This document shows positions 16,238 to 26,091 of a stretch of DNA of 63,230 bases, one piece after another. The notes under the pieces are model-generated. The model was not told the DNA's origin. It saw only the letters and a program-made list of their open reading frames with translations, and searched no databases. This DNA is from Paracidobacterium acidisoli (lineage in GTDB: Bacteria; Acidobacteriota; Terriglobia; Terriglobales; Acidobacteriaceae): assembly GCF_003428625.2 (NCBI RefSeq), contig NZ_QVQT02000009.1, positions 1 to 63,230 on the forward strand, given 5' to 3'. The stretch's first letter is position 1. Each line of letters begins with the position of its first letter. The position numbers and the translations under genes are program-made.

Positions 16238-17671
16238 ATGGGCTCAGCAACCAGAATCAAGTTTGGTACCGATGGCTGGCGTGGAGTAATCGCCGACGAC
16301 TTTACTTTCGATAATGTGCGAACCGCTGCGGCAGCAATTGCCAGCTATGTGCTGGCGAAAGAAGACCCTGCGAAGGGAGTTTGCATCGGTTATGACACGC
16401 GTTTTGGATCTCCTGCATTTGCCGCCGCTGTGGCGGAGGTTATCGCTTCAGCAGGAATACCAGTCGATCTGGCCACTGGTATCACGCCTACTCCTGCGCT
16501 CTCCTTCGGCGTGAAAGAACGTGGGGCTGCGGGCGGAATCATGATTACATCAAGCCATAATCCGGCACAGTGGAATGGCGTGAAATATAAAGCCTGGTAC
16601 GGCGGGTCAGGCAAGCCCTCGATTATGGCGGATATCGAGAGCCGGCTCGAGCAGTCACTGCCTGTGGCGGCACCTGCGACGATCCGGAAAGTCGACTTCC
16701 TGCCAGCTTACATTGAGGCCATCAAGCGCTTTGTCGATCTTGATCTGATTGCGAAGTCCGGCTACAAATTCGGTATTGACTGCATGTATGGAGCGGGACG
16801 CGGCATACTGGCCGGAATTTTCCGGGAGATCGGTGTTGATTTTATCGAGATCCGCGCAAATCACGATCCGCTTTTTCCGGGCATCAATCCTGAGCCTATA
16901 GAGCCGCATATTCGCGCAATGCAGGAGACTGTCATTTCAGAGAAATGCCAGGCCGGCCTGATTACAGATGGTGATGCCGATCGCATCGGTGCCGTGGATG
17001 AAAATGGCAACTTTGTGGATCCGCACAAAATATATTCGGTATTGCTGCAGTGGCTGCTGGAGCGAAAGAAGTGGCCGGGAGACGTGACGCGCGCTTTTAA
17101 TACCACCTGCATGCTGGATCGTATCTGCGCGCGCTATGGGCGCACACTGCACGAGCATGGCATCGGTTTTAAGTATGTCTGCGATCTGATGCTGGACAAA
17201 GACATCCTGATAGGCGGTGAAGAGTCGGGAGGAATCGGTATCAGCCGCCACCTTCCCGAGCGCGATGGTTTGCTGAATTCACTGCTTCTGGCGAATGTAA
17301 TGGCCGAAGAGAAAAAAACGCTCGGCGAACTCGTGGAATGGCTGCAGAAAGAATACGGTGAACATCAGTACGGTCGAATTGATCTGCACATTCCCGATGC
17401 GCTTAAGAATGCTGCTATTGCTCGAGCCAGAGCCGGCGTAAAGGAATTCGCTGGTATGCCGGTTGTAAAAGTGGAAACGCTCGATGGCATTAAGTTTTTC
17501 CTCGACAATCCCGAGGCAAAAAGCAAACCCAATGCCGCCAGGACCTGGCTTCTTCTGCGCGCTTCGGGGACTGAGCCGTTAATGCGGATTTATTCCGAAT
17601 CATGCTCGAAGGAATCGGTAAAAAGATTGCTCGATGCAGCGCGTGAGTTCGCAATGAGCAGCCTTAACTGA
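16238..17671 (+). CDS. Phosphomannomutase/phosphoglucomutase
   Basis: A 477-residue alpha-D-phosphohexomutase. Four expected sites are visible: the phosphoserine loop MITSSHNP near residue 102, the metal loop DGDADRIGA, the sugar loop GEESGGIG, and the phosphate loop RASGTEPLMRIYSE near the C terminus. Between manA and manC products it would convert mannose-6-P to mannose-1-P; glucose specificity cannot be excluded from sequence. It starts 24 nt after manC. Confidence 0.92.
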   Translation: MGSATRIKFGTDGWRGVIADDFTFDNVRTAAAAIASYVLAKEDPAKGVCIGYDTRFGSPAFAAAVAEVIASAGIPVDLATGITPTPALSFGVKERGAAGGIMITSSHNPAQWNGVKYKAWYGGSGKPSIMADIESRLEQSLPVAAPATIRKVDFLPAYIEAIKRFVDLDLIAKSGYKFGIDCMYGAGRGILAGIFREIGVDFIEIRANHDPLFPGINPEPIEPHIRAMQETVISEKCQAGLITDGDADRIGAVDENGNFVDPHKIYSVLLQWLLERKKWPGDVTRAFNTTCMLDRICARYGRTLHEHGIGFKYVCDLMLDKDILIGGEESGGIGISRHLPERDGLLNSLLLANVMAEEKKTLGELVEWLQKEYGEHQYGRIDLHIPDALKNAAIARARAGVKEFAGMPVVKVETLDGIKFFLDNPEAKSKPNAARTWLLLRASGTEPLMRIYSESCSKESVKRLLDAAREFAMSSLN

Positions 17672-17685
17672 GGTAACGGACGTTT

Positions 17686-18648
17686 ATGGCTCAATATCTG
17701 GTGACAGGCTGTGCGGGATTTATTGGCTCGTGGGTAACAGAGACCCTGATCGGGCGTGGAGAATGTGTTCGCGGTCTGGATAACTTTGAGACCGGGCGCA
17801 GAGAAAATCTGGCACATCTGGCGGGAAAATTCGAATTTGTCGAATGTGACCTGCGCGATGCTGACGGTGTCGCGAAAGCCTGCGAGGGCATGGACTATAT
17901 CCTGCATCAGGGAGCATTGCCGAGCGTACCTCGCTCCGTGAGGGAGCCCCGGACGAGCCACACTGCAAATATTGATGGGACATTCAATCTGCTTGAAGGA
18001 GCGCGAGCCGCTAAAGTCAAGCGCATCATATATGCTGCATCGTCCTCAGCTTATGGGAATCAGCCTGGTTTCCCGCGTGTTGAGAGCATGGTGCCCATGC
18101 CAATCGCGCCATACCCGGTGCAGAAGCTGGCCGGTGAGCTGTATATGAAAAGCTACTGGCAGGTATATGGGCTGGAGACGGTCTGTCTGCGCTACTTCAA
18201 TATTTTTGGGCCGCGTCAGGTGCCGGATTCTCCGTACAGCGGAGTAATGGCAAAATTCACTCTGCAGATGATGAATAGTGAAAGGCCGACGATCTTCGGC
18301 GATGGAGAGCAGGGGCGCGATTTTACCTACATTGAAAACGCTGTATCGGCAAATTTGCTGGCTCTGGAGGCCCCTGCGGAAAAGGTGGCTGGGCAAACTT
18401 TCAACGTCGCCTGCGGGGAACGGCATACACTGAACAAAACCTTTCGCATTCTGGCAGAATTGCTCGATTTTAAAAGTCCGCCAATCTACGGTCCGCCGCG
18501 AATGGGAGATATTCAGGATTCGCTTGCGGATATTTCTGCCGCAGGAAAGGCTTTCGGCTACGAGCCACAGGTGAGTTTTGAAGAAGGTTTGCGCCGGACG
18601 GTGGCATGGTACCGGAAAGAGTGGGTGAAACAGCGAACGGTCTCTTAA
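17686..18648 (+). CDS. NAD-dependent sugar epimerase/dehydratase (extended SDR)
   Basis: A 320-residue extended short-chain dehydrogenase. The NAD loop TGCAGFIGSWV is at residues 7-17, the catalytic serine lies in ASSSAYGNQ, and the YPVQK catalytic Tyr/Lys pair is near residue 144. RYFNIFGPRQVP and FGDGEQGRDFTYIE are typical of UDP-hexose 4-epimerases of the WbpP/Gne kind. The substrate is uncertain; with the GDP-mannose genes it likely serves polysaccharide precursor supply. It starts 14 nt after the mutase and is the last gene before a terminator. Confidence 0.85.
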   Translation: MAQYLVTGCAGFIGSWVTETLIGRGECVRGLDNFETGRRENLAHLAGKFEFVECDLRDADGVAKACEGMDYILHQGALPSVPRSVREPRTSHTANIDGTFNLLEGARAAKVKRIIYAASSSAYGNQPGFPRVESMVPMPIAPYPVQKLAGELYMKSYWQVYGLETVCLRYFNIFGPRQVPDSPYSGVMAKFTLQMMNSERPTIFGDGEQGRDFTYIENAVSANLLALEAPAEKVAGQTFNVACGERHTLNKTFRILAELLDFKSPPIYGPPRMGDIQDSLADISAAGKAFGYEPQVSFEEGLRRTVAWYRKEWVKQRTVS

Positions 18649-18670
18649 TCCGGACCAAAGCATGAAGACA

Positions 18671-18694
18671 AAGGCGTGCCTGAGCACGCCTTTT
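18671..18694 (+). terminator. Intrinsic terminator after the GDP-mannose operon
   Basis: A 9-bp perfect stem AAGGCGTGC/GCACGCCTT with loop CTGA, ending in TTTT. It lies 22 nt after the epimerase stop. Confidence 0.88.
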
Positions 18695-18746
18695 GTAGTC
18701 TGAGTAATATTATGACTGCCGAAGTCTAAAAGGTGAGTTCGAACAG

Positions 18747-20069
18747 ATGCTGATGCCAGAGTTAATTGCGCGCAAAAAAGCCGGATTGGCTCTAAGTGAT
18801 GAAGAAATCGCATGGTGGGTTAATAGTTATGTAAAGGGAGTAATCCCTGATTACCAGGTTGCTGCGCTGCTGATGGCGATCTGTTTTCGCGGCATGTCTT
18901 CCAGGGAAACGACAGCGTTAACGATGGCGATGGCGCACTCCGGTGATATGGTCGATCTCAGTACGATTGAAGGCTTTAAGGTCGATAAACATTCCACTGG
19001 TGGTGTAGCGGATACGACAACGCTGATTGCGACTCCAATTGCTGCAGCATGTGGGGTGAAAGTTGCGAAGATGTCCGGCCGCGGTCTTGGGCATACAGGT
19101 GGCACAGTCGATAAGCTGGAATCAATCCCCGGATTTGATGCTGCTCTTTCGCCGGAAAGATTTGTAGGGATTGTCAACCGTGTCGGACTTGCGGTCACGG
19201 GACAGTCTGGCAATCTGGTACCTGCAGACAAGGCATTGTATGCTCTGCGGGATGTCACTGCGACAGTGGATTCGATTCCTTTAATTGCTTCCAGCGTGAT
19301 GAGCAAAAAAATTGCTGCAGGAGCCGACGCTATTGTGCTGGACGTCAAAACTGGTGATGGTGCATTCATGCGTGATCTGCAGGATGCTTTTGAGCTGGCA
19401 AGGGTGATGGTAGAGATTGGGAGCGCGGTCGGAAAGAGAACAGTCGCACTTGTAACGGATATGGATCAGCCATTAGGAATGGCCGTTGGCAACAGCCTCG
19501 AAGTACAGGAAGCTCTGGAAGTACTAAAGGGAAAAACTGGCGGCGCGTTACGTGATCTGTCTATATTGCTGGCCGCGGAGATGCTCGCAGTCAGTATGTA
19601 TCCTGATCGTCCAAAGGCTCGGCGAGCAGCAGAAGATGCTTTGATTTCAGGCAGGGCTCTGGAGCGTTTTCGCATGATGATTGAAGCGCAGGGAGGCAAC
19701 TCTGCAATCATGGATGATCCGGAACTGCTGCCCCAGCCAAAGAAAAAAATCCTCGTTTTAAGCAACCGGGATGGATTTGTAACCGGCTTTGATACGGAAG
19801 CAGTGGGCCGTGCCGCAGTGTACCTTGGAGCAGGCCGAGCTGCAAAAGAAGATGAGCTTGATTATGCGGCAGGCATCATGCTGAACAAGCGTGCCGGAGA
19901 CCGGGTCATTCATGGTGAAATGCTCGCTGTCATGCACGCGGGAGATCGATCGGATGTCGCAGAAGCGGAGCACACTCTGCGAAGCGCCATTCATATCGGT
20001 TCCGAAGCCGTTATGCAAAGGCCTCTGGTATTTGGAAGGGTAACGTCCACAGAAACAGAGATTTTCTGA
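18747..20069 (+). CDS. deoA: Thymidine/pyrimidine-nucleoside phosphorylase
   Basis: A 440-residue pyrimidine nucleoside phosphorylase, which splits thymidine or uridine with phosphate to give the base and (deoxy)ribose-1-P for salvage. The signature region reads KHSTGGVADTTTL near residues 81-93, then MSGRGLGHTGGTVDKLE. DeoA and Pdp usually have GVGD; the Gly to Ala change here is conservative. The C-terminal alpha/beta domain is complete. An AAGGTGAG ribosome site precedes ATG 18747; ATG 18753 is an alternative. Choosing between DeoA and Pdp needs a phylogeny. Confidence 0.9.
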   Translation: MLMPELIARKKAGLALSDEEIAWWVNSYVKGVIPDYQVAALLMAICFRGMSSRETTALTMAMAHSGDMVDLSTIEGFKVDKHSTGGVADTTTLIATPIAAACGVKVAKMSGRGLGHTGGTVDKLESIPGFDAALSPERFVGIVNRVGLAVTGQSGNLVPADKALYALRDVTATVDSIPLIASSVMSKKIAAGADAIVLDVKTGDGAFMRDLQDAFELARVMVEIGSAVGKRTVALVTDMDQPLGMAVGNSLEVQEALEVLKGKTGGALRDLSILLAAEMLAVSMYPDRPKARRAAEDALISGRALERFRMMIEAQGGNSAIMDDPELLPQPKKKILVLSNRDGFVTGFDTEAVGRAAVYLGAGRAAKEDELDYAAGIMLNKRAGDRVIHGEMLAVMHAGDRSDVAEAEHTLRSAIHIGSEAVMQRPLVFGRVTSTETEIF

Positions 20070-20160
20070 TCCAGTGGCTGGGTTGATCGTCTTCCAGCTT
20101 AAGGGAGAAGGCCTGAAGGTATCGGCATCGAGATACCCTGTGCAGTACGATGGGGGCAGG

Positions 20161-22494
20161 ATGATTACTCGCCGCCGCTTTCTGGAAACACTCTCCGCGC
20201 TTTCTGCCAGCAGCCTGCTTCCCTCACGCGCGAAAGCTGAATCGACAGGCACATCTGCACTGTCTGCTCCTGTAAGCAAGTCACCTGACGATTTAACGCA
20301 ACACGTCAATATTGCCATCGGCACCGGCGGCCATGGGCATACCTATCCTGGAGCGACGATGCCTTTTGGCATGGTTCAGCTCAGTCCTGACACGTATAAC
20401 GATGGATGGGACTGGTGCTCGGGATATCACTATTCCGATACCTCGATTATGGGTTTCAGTCACACGCATCTGAGCGGTACCGGTTGTGGCGATTTGCTCG
20501 ATTTTTTATTGATGCCCGGCACAGGACAAGTAAAGCTCGATCCGGGAAGCCGTGAAAATCCGGAAGAAGGTTATCGTTCGCGTTTCTCACACGACGATGA
20601 GATCGCGCATCCTGGATACTATTCGGTCCTTCTGAAGGATTATGGAATTCACGCTGAATTGAGCGCGACGGAGCGCGCTGGAATTCACAAATATACATTC
20701 CCGGAGAGCGATTCAGCCCATTTCATTCTTGATCTTGCACATGTTGATCAGAAAGATCCCGGGGTCCTTTGGTCTGAACTGAAGTTGTTAAACGATACGA
20801 CAATTATCGGTGGTCGAAGCACATCGCTGTGGGCCAATGGTCGTCAGGTATATTTCGCGATGCAGTTCTCGAAACCATTCACTTCTGCAGAAATATTTTC
20901 TGAAGGAAAATCACTTGGCGAAACTTGGCAGGCCTCACAAAGCAAGTCGCTGAAATGCGTGCTGCATCATAAAGCAACGGCCGGTGAAGTGATTCTGGTC
21001 AAAGTGGGAATCTCTGGTGTCAGCGCTGACGGCGCTTTGAAAAATCTTCGCGCGGAGATTCCGGGCTGGGATTTTTGCAAGGTAAGCGAAGATGCGAAAG
21101 CGGCGTGGCAAAAGCATCTTGCAAAGATTCGCATCGAAACCGGCAATAATGCACACAAGACGATCTTCTACACCGCGCTGTATCACATGATGGTCGCGCC
21201 GACGCTCTTCGATGATGTGGACGGCCAGTATCGTGGCATGGACGGTCAGATTCATCAGCTTCCTGCGGGTATGCACAACTACAGCACCTATTCGCTGTGG
21301 GACACCTATCGCGCAGTCCATCCGATGTACACGTTGTTTCTGCCAGAGCGGGTTCCGGATCTTGTAAACTGTCTGATCCGTATGGCAAATGAGAGCCCTG
21401 CCGGAATGCCGGTCTGGCCGCTTTATGCGAAAGAAACAGGCACGATGACGGGTTATCATTCCGCTGCGGTCATTGCCGAGGCTGCAATAAAAGGCTTTCC
21501 AGGGTTGAATCTCAGCGATGCATGGAAGCCAATGAATCAGCGCGCCATGGTCGATGATTACCGCGGACTGGGTTACTATCGCAGTCTTGGTTATATTCCG
21601 TGCGACAAAGTGGATGAATCGGTCAGCAAGACCCTGGAATACACCTATGATGACTGGGCTGTCGGGCATGTAGCTCGTTTGCTGAACAGGCCGAAAGAGG
21701 CGCAGGCGCTCTTTAAACGATCACGGAACTATCGAAACGTTTTTGATGCCGAGGATCGTTTTATGCGTCCGCGGCTTGAGAGCGGAGACTGGGCAGAGCC
21801 ATTCGATCCGATCGAGATGGGGCACTCGAAGCAGTGGCGCGACTTCACTGAGTCCAACTCATGGCAGACCACCTTTGCGATTCAGCATGATCCAAAGGGG
21901 TATATCAACATTTTTGGCGGGCGTGAGGCATTCGTGACGAAGCTTGATGCACTGTTTAACCAGAGTTCGAAGCTGCCTCCGGATGCACCGCCCGACATTG
22001 CAGGGCTTGTGGGACAGTATGCACACGGCAATGAGCCCAGTCATCACATCGCATATCTCTATAACTACGCCGGTGCTCCCTGGAAGACCCAGGCGCGGGT
22101 GCGCAGTCTGCTGGAGACGATGTATCGCAATGATCCGGACGGGATGGCTGGCAATGAAGACTGCGGGCAGATGTCTGCCTGGTATGTAATCAGCGCGCTG
22201 GGCTTTTATGCTGTCGATCCGGTGAGTGGCAATTACGTTTTTGGCACGCCGCTTTTCGATCACGCGACGATTCAGCTCGCTGATGATAAGAAACTGGTGA
22301 TTGAGGTAAAGCGTGAGTCACCGGAGCAGCAATATATTCAGTCGATCCTGTTTAATGGGAAGAATTACGAAAAGACATGGTTCTCCCATGCTGATATCCG
22401 TGAAGGCGGCACGATCGTGTTCACGATGGGGGGCCAGCCGAATCGGGAGTTTGGTGTGACCGAATCAGCCGCTCCGCCATCGCTGACGGACTAA
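20161..22494 (+). CDS. GH92 alpha-1,2-mannosidase, Tat-exported
   Basis: About 777 residues. The start at 20161 is set by GGGGGCAGG upstream and by a textbook Tat signal, MITRRRFLETLSALSASSLL then an AKA cleavage region; a longer frame from 20074 would bury this signal. GH92 blocks are clear: DPMVGTGGHGHTYPGA-like IGTGGHGHTYPGATMPFGM, YSLWDTYRAVHPMYTL, YHSAAVIAEAAIKG, GNEPSHHIAYLYNYAG and GNEDCGQMSAWYVISALGFY. GH92 enzymes are calcium-dependent exo-mannosidases. Export in folded form fits a periplasmic or surface role in using mannose-containing glycans. Confidence 0.92.
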   Translation: MITRRRFLETLSALSASSLLPSRAKAESTGTSALSAPVSKSPDDLTQHVNIAIGTGGHGHTYPGATMPFGMVQLSPDTYNDGWDWCSGYHYSDTSIMGFSHTHLSGTGCGDLLDFLLMPGTGQVKLDPGSRENPEEGYRSRFSHDDEIAHPGYYSVLLKDYGIHAELSATERAGIHKYTFPESDSAHFILDLAHVDQKDPGVLWSELKLLNDTTIIGGRSTSLWANGRQVYFAMQFSKPFTSAEIFSEGKSLGETWQASQSKSLKCVLHHKATAGEVILVKVGISGVSADGALKNLRAEIPGWDFCKVSEDAKAAWQKHLAKIRIETGNNAHKTIFYTALYHMMVAPTLFDDVDGQYRGMDGQIHQLPAGMHNYSTYSLWDTYRAVHPMYTLFLPERVPDLVNCLIRMANESPAGMPVWPLYAKETGTMTGYHSAAVIAEAAIKGFPGLNLSDAWKPMNQRAMVDDYRGLGYYRSLGYIPCDKVDESVSKTLEYTYDDWAVGHVARLLNRPKEAQALFKRSRNYRNVFDAEDRFMRPRLESGDWAEPFDPIEMGHSKQWRDFTESNSWQTTFAIQHDPKGYINIFGGREAFVTKLDALFNQSSKLPPDAPPDIAGLVGQYAHGNEPSHHIAYLYNYAGAPWKTQARVRSLLETMYRNDPDGMAGNEDCGQMSAWYVISALGFYAVDPVSGNYVFGTPLFDHATIQLADDKKLVIEVKRESPEQQYIQSILFNGKNYEKTWFSHADIREGGTIVFTMGGQPNREFGVTESAAPPSLTD

Positions 22495-22537
22495 TGGTCC
22501 TGAATTCACTTTCAGGCGTGCTCTTTGTATCGATAAT

Positions 22538-24760
22538 TCAGGGAAGACGCGGTGTTCCTGTAGGCCCTGTGGAAGAAGCATCGCCAGGAAAGCTTTCGTT
22601 CGGTTTGTCGGCGATGGCGACTTTCATGAAGTCTGTCCAGATGGGCAGAGCGGCTTTTGCGCCTGTTTCCCGGTCTCCCAGAGAGCGTCGATCATCATAA
22701 CCTGTCCAGACGCCACAGGTAATCGAGGGAGAAAAGCCGATAAACCAGGCATCCGTAAAATCATTGGTTGTGCCTGTTTTGCCGCCCAGTGGATGATGGA
22801 GTGCTGCTGCGGCGGCTCCTGTGCCGGAATGCGTTACATCGCGAAGCATAATCATCATCGTACGTGCTGTTTTCGCAGAGACAACTTCGGAAACTTCAGG
22901 AGCATCCTCAAACAGCGGCAGACCTTCGGCACTGGTGACACGGCGGATGAGATGTGGTGCGATGCGGAGCCCGTCATTGGGGAAAACCGAATAGGCAGCC
23001 ACTTGCTGCTCAAGCGTCACTTCAGCAGATCCGAGGGCTATGGGCAGATATGGTGGGATGTTGGTTGTAATGCCAAATTTATGGGCGATCGCGATAACGT
23101 TTCGGATACCGGCATGTTCCGCCAGCCTGATGGCGGGGATGTTCCGTGAATCAGCGAAAGCTTCGAGTAGCGAGATGCGCCCCTTGAACTGGCCATCGTA
23201 GTTATGCGGCGTCCAGGAGCCAAAGGAAACAGGAGTGTCCTCGACCGTATCTGAAGGGGTCAATCCCTGTTCAACGGCTGCTGTGTAGACGTAGGCTTTG
23301 AACGATGAACCTGTTTGACGCTCAGCCTGGGTGGCGCGGTCGAACTGTGAGAGATTGAAATCACGTCCGCCGACCAGAGCAAGCACGTCTCCGGTTGTGT
23401 TGTCCATGGCCAGCAACGCTGCCTGAGTACCGGAATCTTCTTCAAGGGTGCCGCGCAACAGGCTACCCGCCTGACCGGTGATCCTTACATAAATGAGATC
23501 ACCAGGGTGCAGAAACTGATCTGCGGTATGAAAACCGGTCCATGCCCAGTCTTCGGGAGTGAGCAGGAGCTGGTGCTCACCGACTCGCGCTGTGACCTGG
23601 TAGGGCAGCACTCCAGTGACCAGCGCGTGAATATACGTGCCGGGAGAAGTGGCCATCGACCAGTCCGGATGTTTGAAAGTATTGACGTCGAGTCCGCCGG
23701 CGATGACGTTGAGCAGGCCGCCTCGCCAGCCGTGTCGATGTTCATAGGCGGCCAGTCCGTCGAGAACTGCCTGGCTGGCCGTGTGCTGAAGGTCAAGGTC
23801 GAGCGTCGTATAAACGCGAAGGCCGGCTTCATGTACCTCTGTCGTGCCAAATCTGCGTTCGAGTTCACGCCGAACCTCTTCGATAAACCATGGCGCAACG
23901 CTGTTGGGTGGTGTCTCAGGATGCAGGCCCAGAGGTGCAGAGCGCGCGGCCGAAGCCTGCGCGGCGGTGATGACTCCGTCTTCGAGCATGGCATTAATTA
24001 CTGTGTTGCGCCGGCGCAGGGCTCGATCGGGGTTGAGAACAGGTGAGAATTCTACGGGGCCTTTAGGCAGGCCTGCTAGCAGAGCAGCTTCGGGCAGTGT
24101 GAGGTCATCGGCATGCTTCGAGAAGTAATATTCAGCACCGGCCTCGAAGCCATATACGCCACTGCCAAGATAGATCTGGTTGCCGTAGAGGGTAAAGATT
24201 TGCTGCTTGGTAAAAGCATGTTCAATCTGCAGAGAGAGGAATATTTCCTGCAGCTTACGGCTCAGCGTGCGCGCGTCGGAAAGGAAGAGATTGCGCGCCA
24301 GCTGCATCGTCAGTGTCGAAGCTCCTTGTGCACGGCCCTTCGACGTCAGATCATGCCAGGCTGCACCGAAAACACGAAAAAGATTAATGCCCCAGTGACT
24401 TTCAAAATTCTTGTCTTCAATCGAGATGACAGCTTGGCGCAGAAGAGGCGAAAAGCCGCTATAGCCGACGACAACCCTGCGTTCGAGGGCAAAAGAGCCG
24501 AAGCTGCGTCCGTGAATATCATAGAGTTCTGTGGTAGTCATGGGCTGGTAATGTTCCAGATCATTGATCTGGGGCAGGTTTACGGAGTAAACCAGCATCA
24601 GCCCGCCCAGCGAGCCAACAGCACCAGCAAGTAAGATGAGGGCCAGTAACGCGACATTTCCGGCCACTTTCCGCCGACCGGAAGCTGGTCGAAAACCAGT
24701 AGCCGGACGCACCGGAGTGGGAGAGTTTTCAGGCGGTGCCCATGGGCCGCGTGCATTCAA
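22538..24760 (-). CDS. Class A penicillin-binding protein (GT51 + transpeptidase)
   Basis: A 740-residue bifunctional peptidoglycan synthase. A short basic cytoplasmic part and one transmembrane helix (about residues 33-60) lead into the GT51 glycosyltransferase, with catalytic Glu in SIEDKNFESHWG (E115), QGASTLTMQLARN and the RKLQEI block. The transpeptidase has the serine motif GSSFK (S485-K488), SRN (538-540) and GGKTGTTNDFTDAWF. All three active-site motifs are intact. The 37-nt gap to the upstream S41 gene suggests the two are cotranscribed. Confidence 0.93.
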   Translation of the reverse strand: MNARGPWAPPENSPTPVRPATGFRPASGRRKVAGNVALLALILLAGAVGSLGGLMLVYSVNLPQINDLEHYQPMTTTELYDIHGRSFGSFALERRVVVGYSGFSPLLRQAVISIEDKNFESHWGINLFRVFGAAWHDLTSKGRAQGASTLTMQLARNLFLSDARTLSRKLQEIFLSLQIEHAFTKQQIFTLYGNQIYLGSGVYGFEAGAEYYFSKHADDLTLPEAALLAGLPKGPVEFSPVLNPDRALRRRNTVINAMLEDGVITAAQASAARSAPLGLHPETPPNSVAPWFIEEVRRELERRFGTTEVHEAGLRVYTTLDLDLQHTASQAVLDGLAAYEHRHGWRGGLLNVIAGGLDVNTFKHPDWSMATSPGTYIHALVTGVLPYQVTARVGEHQLLLTPEDWAWTGFHTADQFLHPGDLIYVRITGQAGSLLRGTLEEDSGTQAALLAMDNTTGDVLALVGGRDFNLSQFDRATQAERQTGSSFKAYVYTAAVEQGLTPSDTVEDTPVSFGSWTPHNYDGQFKGRISLLEAFADSRNIPAIRLAEHAGIRNVIAIAHKFGITTNIPPYLPIALGSAEVTLEQQVAAYSVFPNDGLRIAPHLIRRVTSAEGLPLFEDAPEVSEVVSAKTARTMMIMLRDVTHSGTGAAAAALHHPLGGKTGTTNDFTDAWFIGFSPSITCGVWTGYDDRRSLGDRETGAKAALPIWTDFMKVAIADKPNESFPGDASSTGPTGTPRLP

Positions 24761-24797
24761 TCGCGTTTCCCGGTGTTTCGTTCAGATCGTGTGAAAT

Positions 24798-26009
24798 TCA
24801 GGCGCTCTTCTGTTTCAGAATATCAAGAGCCTTGTTGAGCTGATCGTCAGTATGTCCGGCAGCCTTCTCTTCAGCCGGAGTGCTCTCGCCCTCTTCTGCC
24901 AGGATCTCATCGATGCTTTCAGCGACGACTACGTTCGGCACAATCGCCTGATCTTCGATTTTCTTGCCTGACGGAGACTCATAATTCGCCACCGTAAGCA
25001 GCAGGGCTGCTCCGTCCGGCAGATTGATGGTCTTCTGCACTGCGCCTTCACCAAACGTCCGGTCGCCAACCAGATCGCCGCGCTTGTTATCGAGAATAGC
25101 GCCGGCTACCAGCTCAGCCGGACCAGCTGTGCCATGATTGACCAATACGACGAGGGGAGCAGATGTAATGTATTTCGAAGGATCGGCAGTGAATTTCTGT
25201 TCCGGTATGGTTTGTCCCTGCAGAGTCGCAATGGTTCCGGATTGCAGAAAAGCATTGGCCAGGCGGAAGGCCTGATGGTCATCGCCTCCGGCAACATCGC
25301 GAAGATCAAGCAGGACCTTCTTATTGCCGTCCTTCTGCATCTCTTTCAGCCGGGCAATGATGGCGTCAACCCGCTCATGGGTGAGCACGATCGGCTTCAG
25401 ATAAAGGATCGTTGAGTTCTCGTATTGCTCTTCATCCATTGCTGGAGGAAGGACAGCTGTGCGTGTAAGCGTAATCTGATCGGGCTCCTGCCTCTGAGGG
25501 CGTACCACGCCGATGGTCACGCTGGTGCCGGGCTTACCTTCAAGCATCAGTCGCAACATCGCCACGGAAATCTCGCGGGTAGATTGCCCCTCGATCGACT
25601 CGATGATGTCCCCGTCATGAATACTTTCGTGGTCCGCCGGACTGCCGGGGACAACAGAAATGACGCTGGCGTATCCGAAGCGCTTGGAAACATTCAGCCC
25701 TACCTGTGAAACGCCTTCATGCTGATGAGCAAGATACAAAGCATATTCAGAAGGAGTCAGATAAGCGGAATCTGTATCGAGTGACTCAAGCAGGCCGTGC
25801 AGTGCGCCGGTGGTCACTTTCTGAACATTCGGCTCAGTCACATAATCGCTCTGGATCTTGTGCAGAACCTCCTCATAGACACCCATCTGACGATACGCGC
25901 CGTCGGTCTGGGTGGCGCTCACTCCGGCAGGACCAAAACCGCCGAGAAAGACAATGAGGATTAAGGCAACAGATATGCCAAGGACTGAGTGCTTAAAACT
26001 TTTCGACAT
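24798..26009 (-). CDS. S41-family C-terminal-processing-protease-like protein, catalytic dyad lost
   Basis: A 403-residue protein with an N-terminal signal/anchor helix (residues 8-30), a PDZ domain (about 96-170) and an S41 tail-protease domain (about 195-365). In active CTPs the nucleophile lies in SASASE and the general base in TFGKG. Here the aligned segments read TAGPAE (294-299, glycine at 296) and TFGEG (318-322, Glu321), so serine and lysine are both absent. It is full length and otherwise well conserved, so this is probably a pseudoprotease scaffold. It lies directly upstream of the class A PBP, which hints at a cell-wall role. Confidence 0.88.
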   Translation of the reverse strand: MSKSFKHSVLGISVALILIVFLGGFGPAGVSATQTDGAYRQMGVYEEVLHKIQSDYVTEPNVQKVTTGALHGLLESLDTDSAYLTPSEYALYLAHQHEGVSQVGLNVSKRFGYASVISVVPGSPADHESIHDGDIIESIEGQSTREISVAMLRLMLEGKPGTSVTIGVVRPQRQEPDQITLTRTAVLPPAMDEEQYENSTILYLKPIVLTHERVDAIIARLKEMQKDGNKKVLLDLRDVAGGDDHQAFRLANAFLQSGTIATLQGQTIPEQKFTADPSKYITSAPLVVLVNHGTAGPAELVAGAILDNKRGDLVGDRTFGEGAVQKTINLPDGAALLLTVANYESPSGKKIEDQAIVPNVVVAESIDEILAEEGESTPAEEKAAGHTDDQLNKALDILKQKSA

Positions 26010-26091
26010 GATGGAGACCGGCCGACAAAGATGAATAGGACCATGATACTCCAGCCAGAGCAGGAAGGTGCGAATTGTCCGCTTTGACGTC

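Noticed and set aside
18747-20069. GVAD instead of GVGD in thymidine phosphorylase as loss of function
   Set aside because: The rest of the signature and the phosphate-binding residues are intact, and a Gly to Ala change is mild.
22499-22516. CCTGAA/TTCAGG stem as a terminator between GH92 and the PBP
   Set aside because: Only 6 bp with no T-run, too weak to call.
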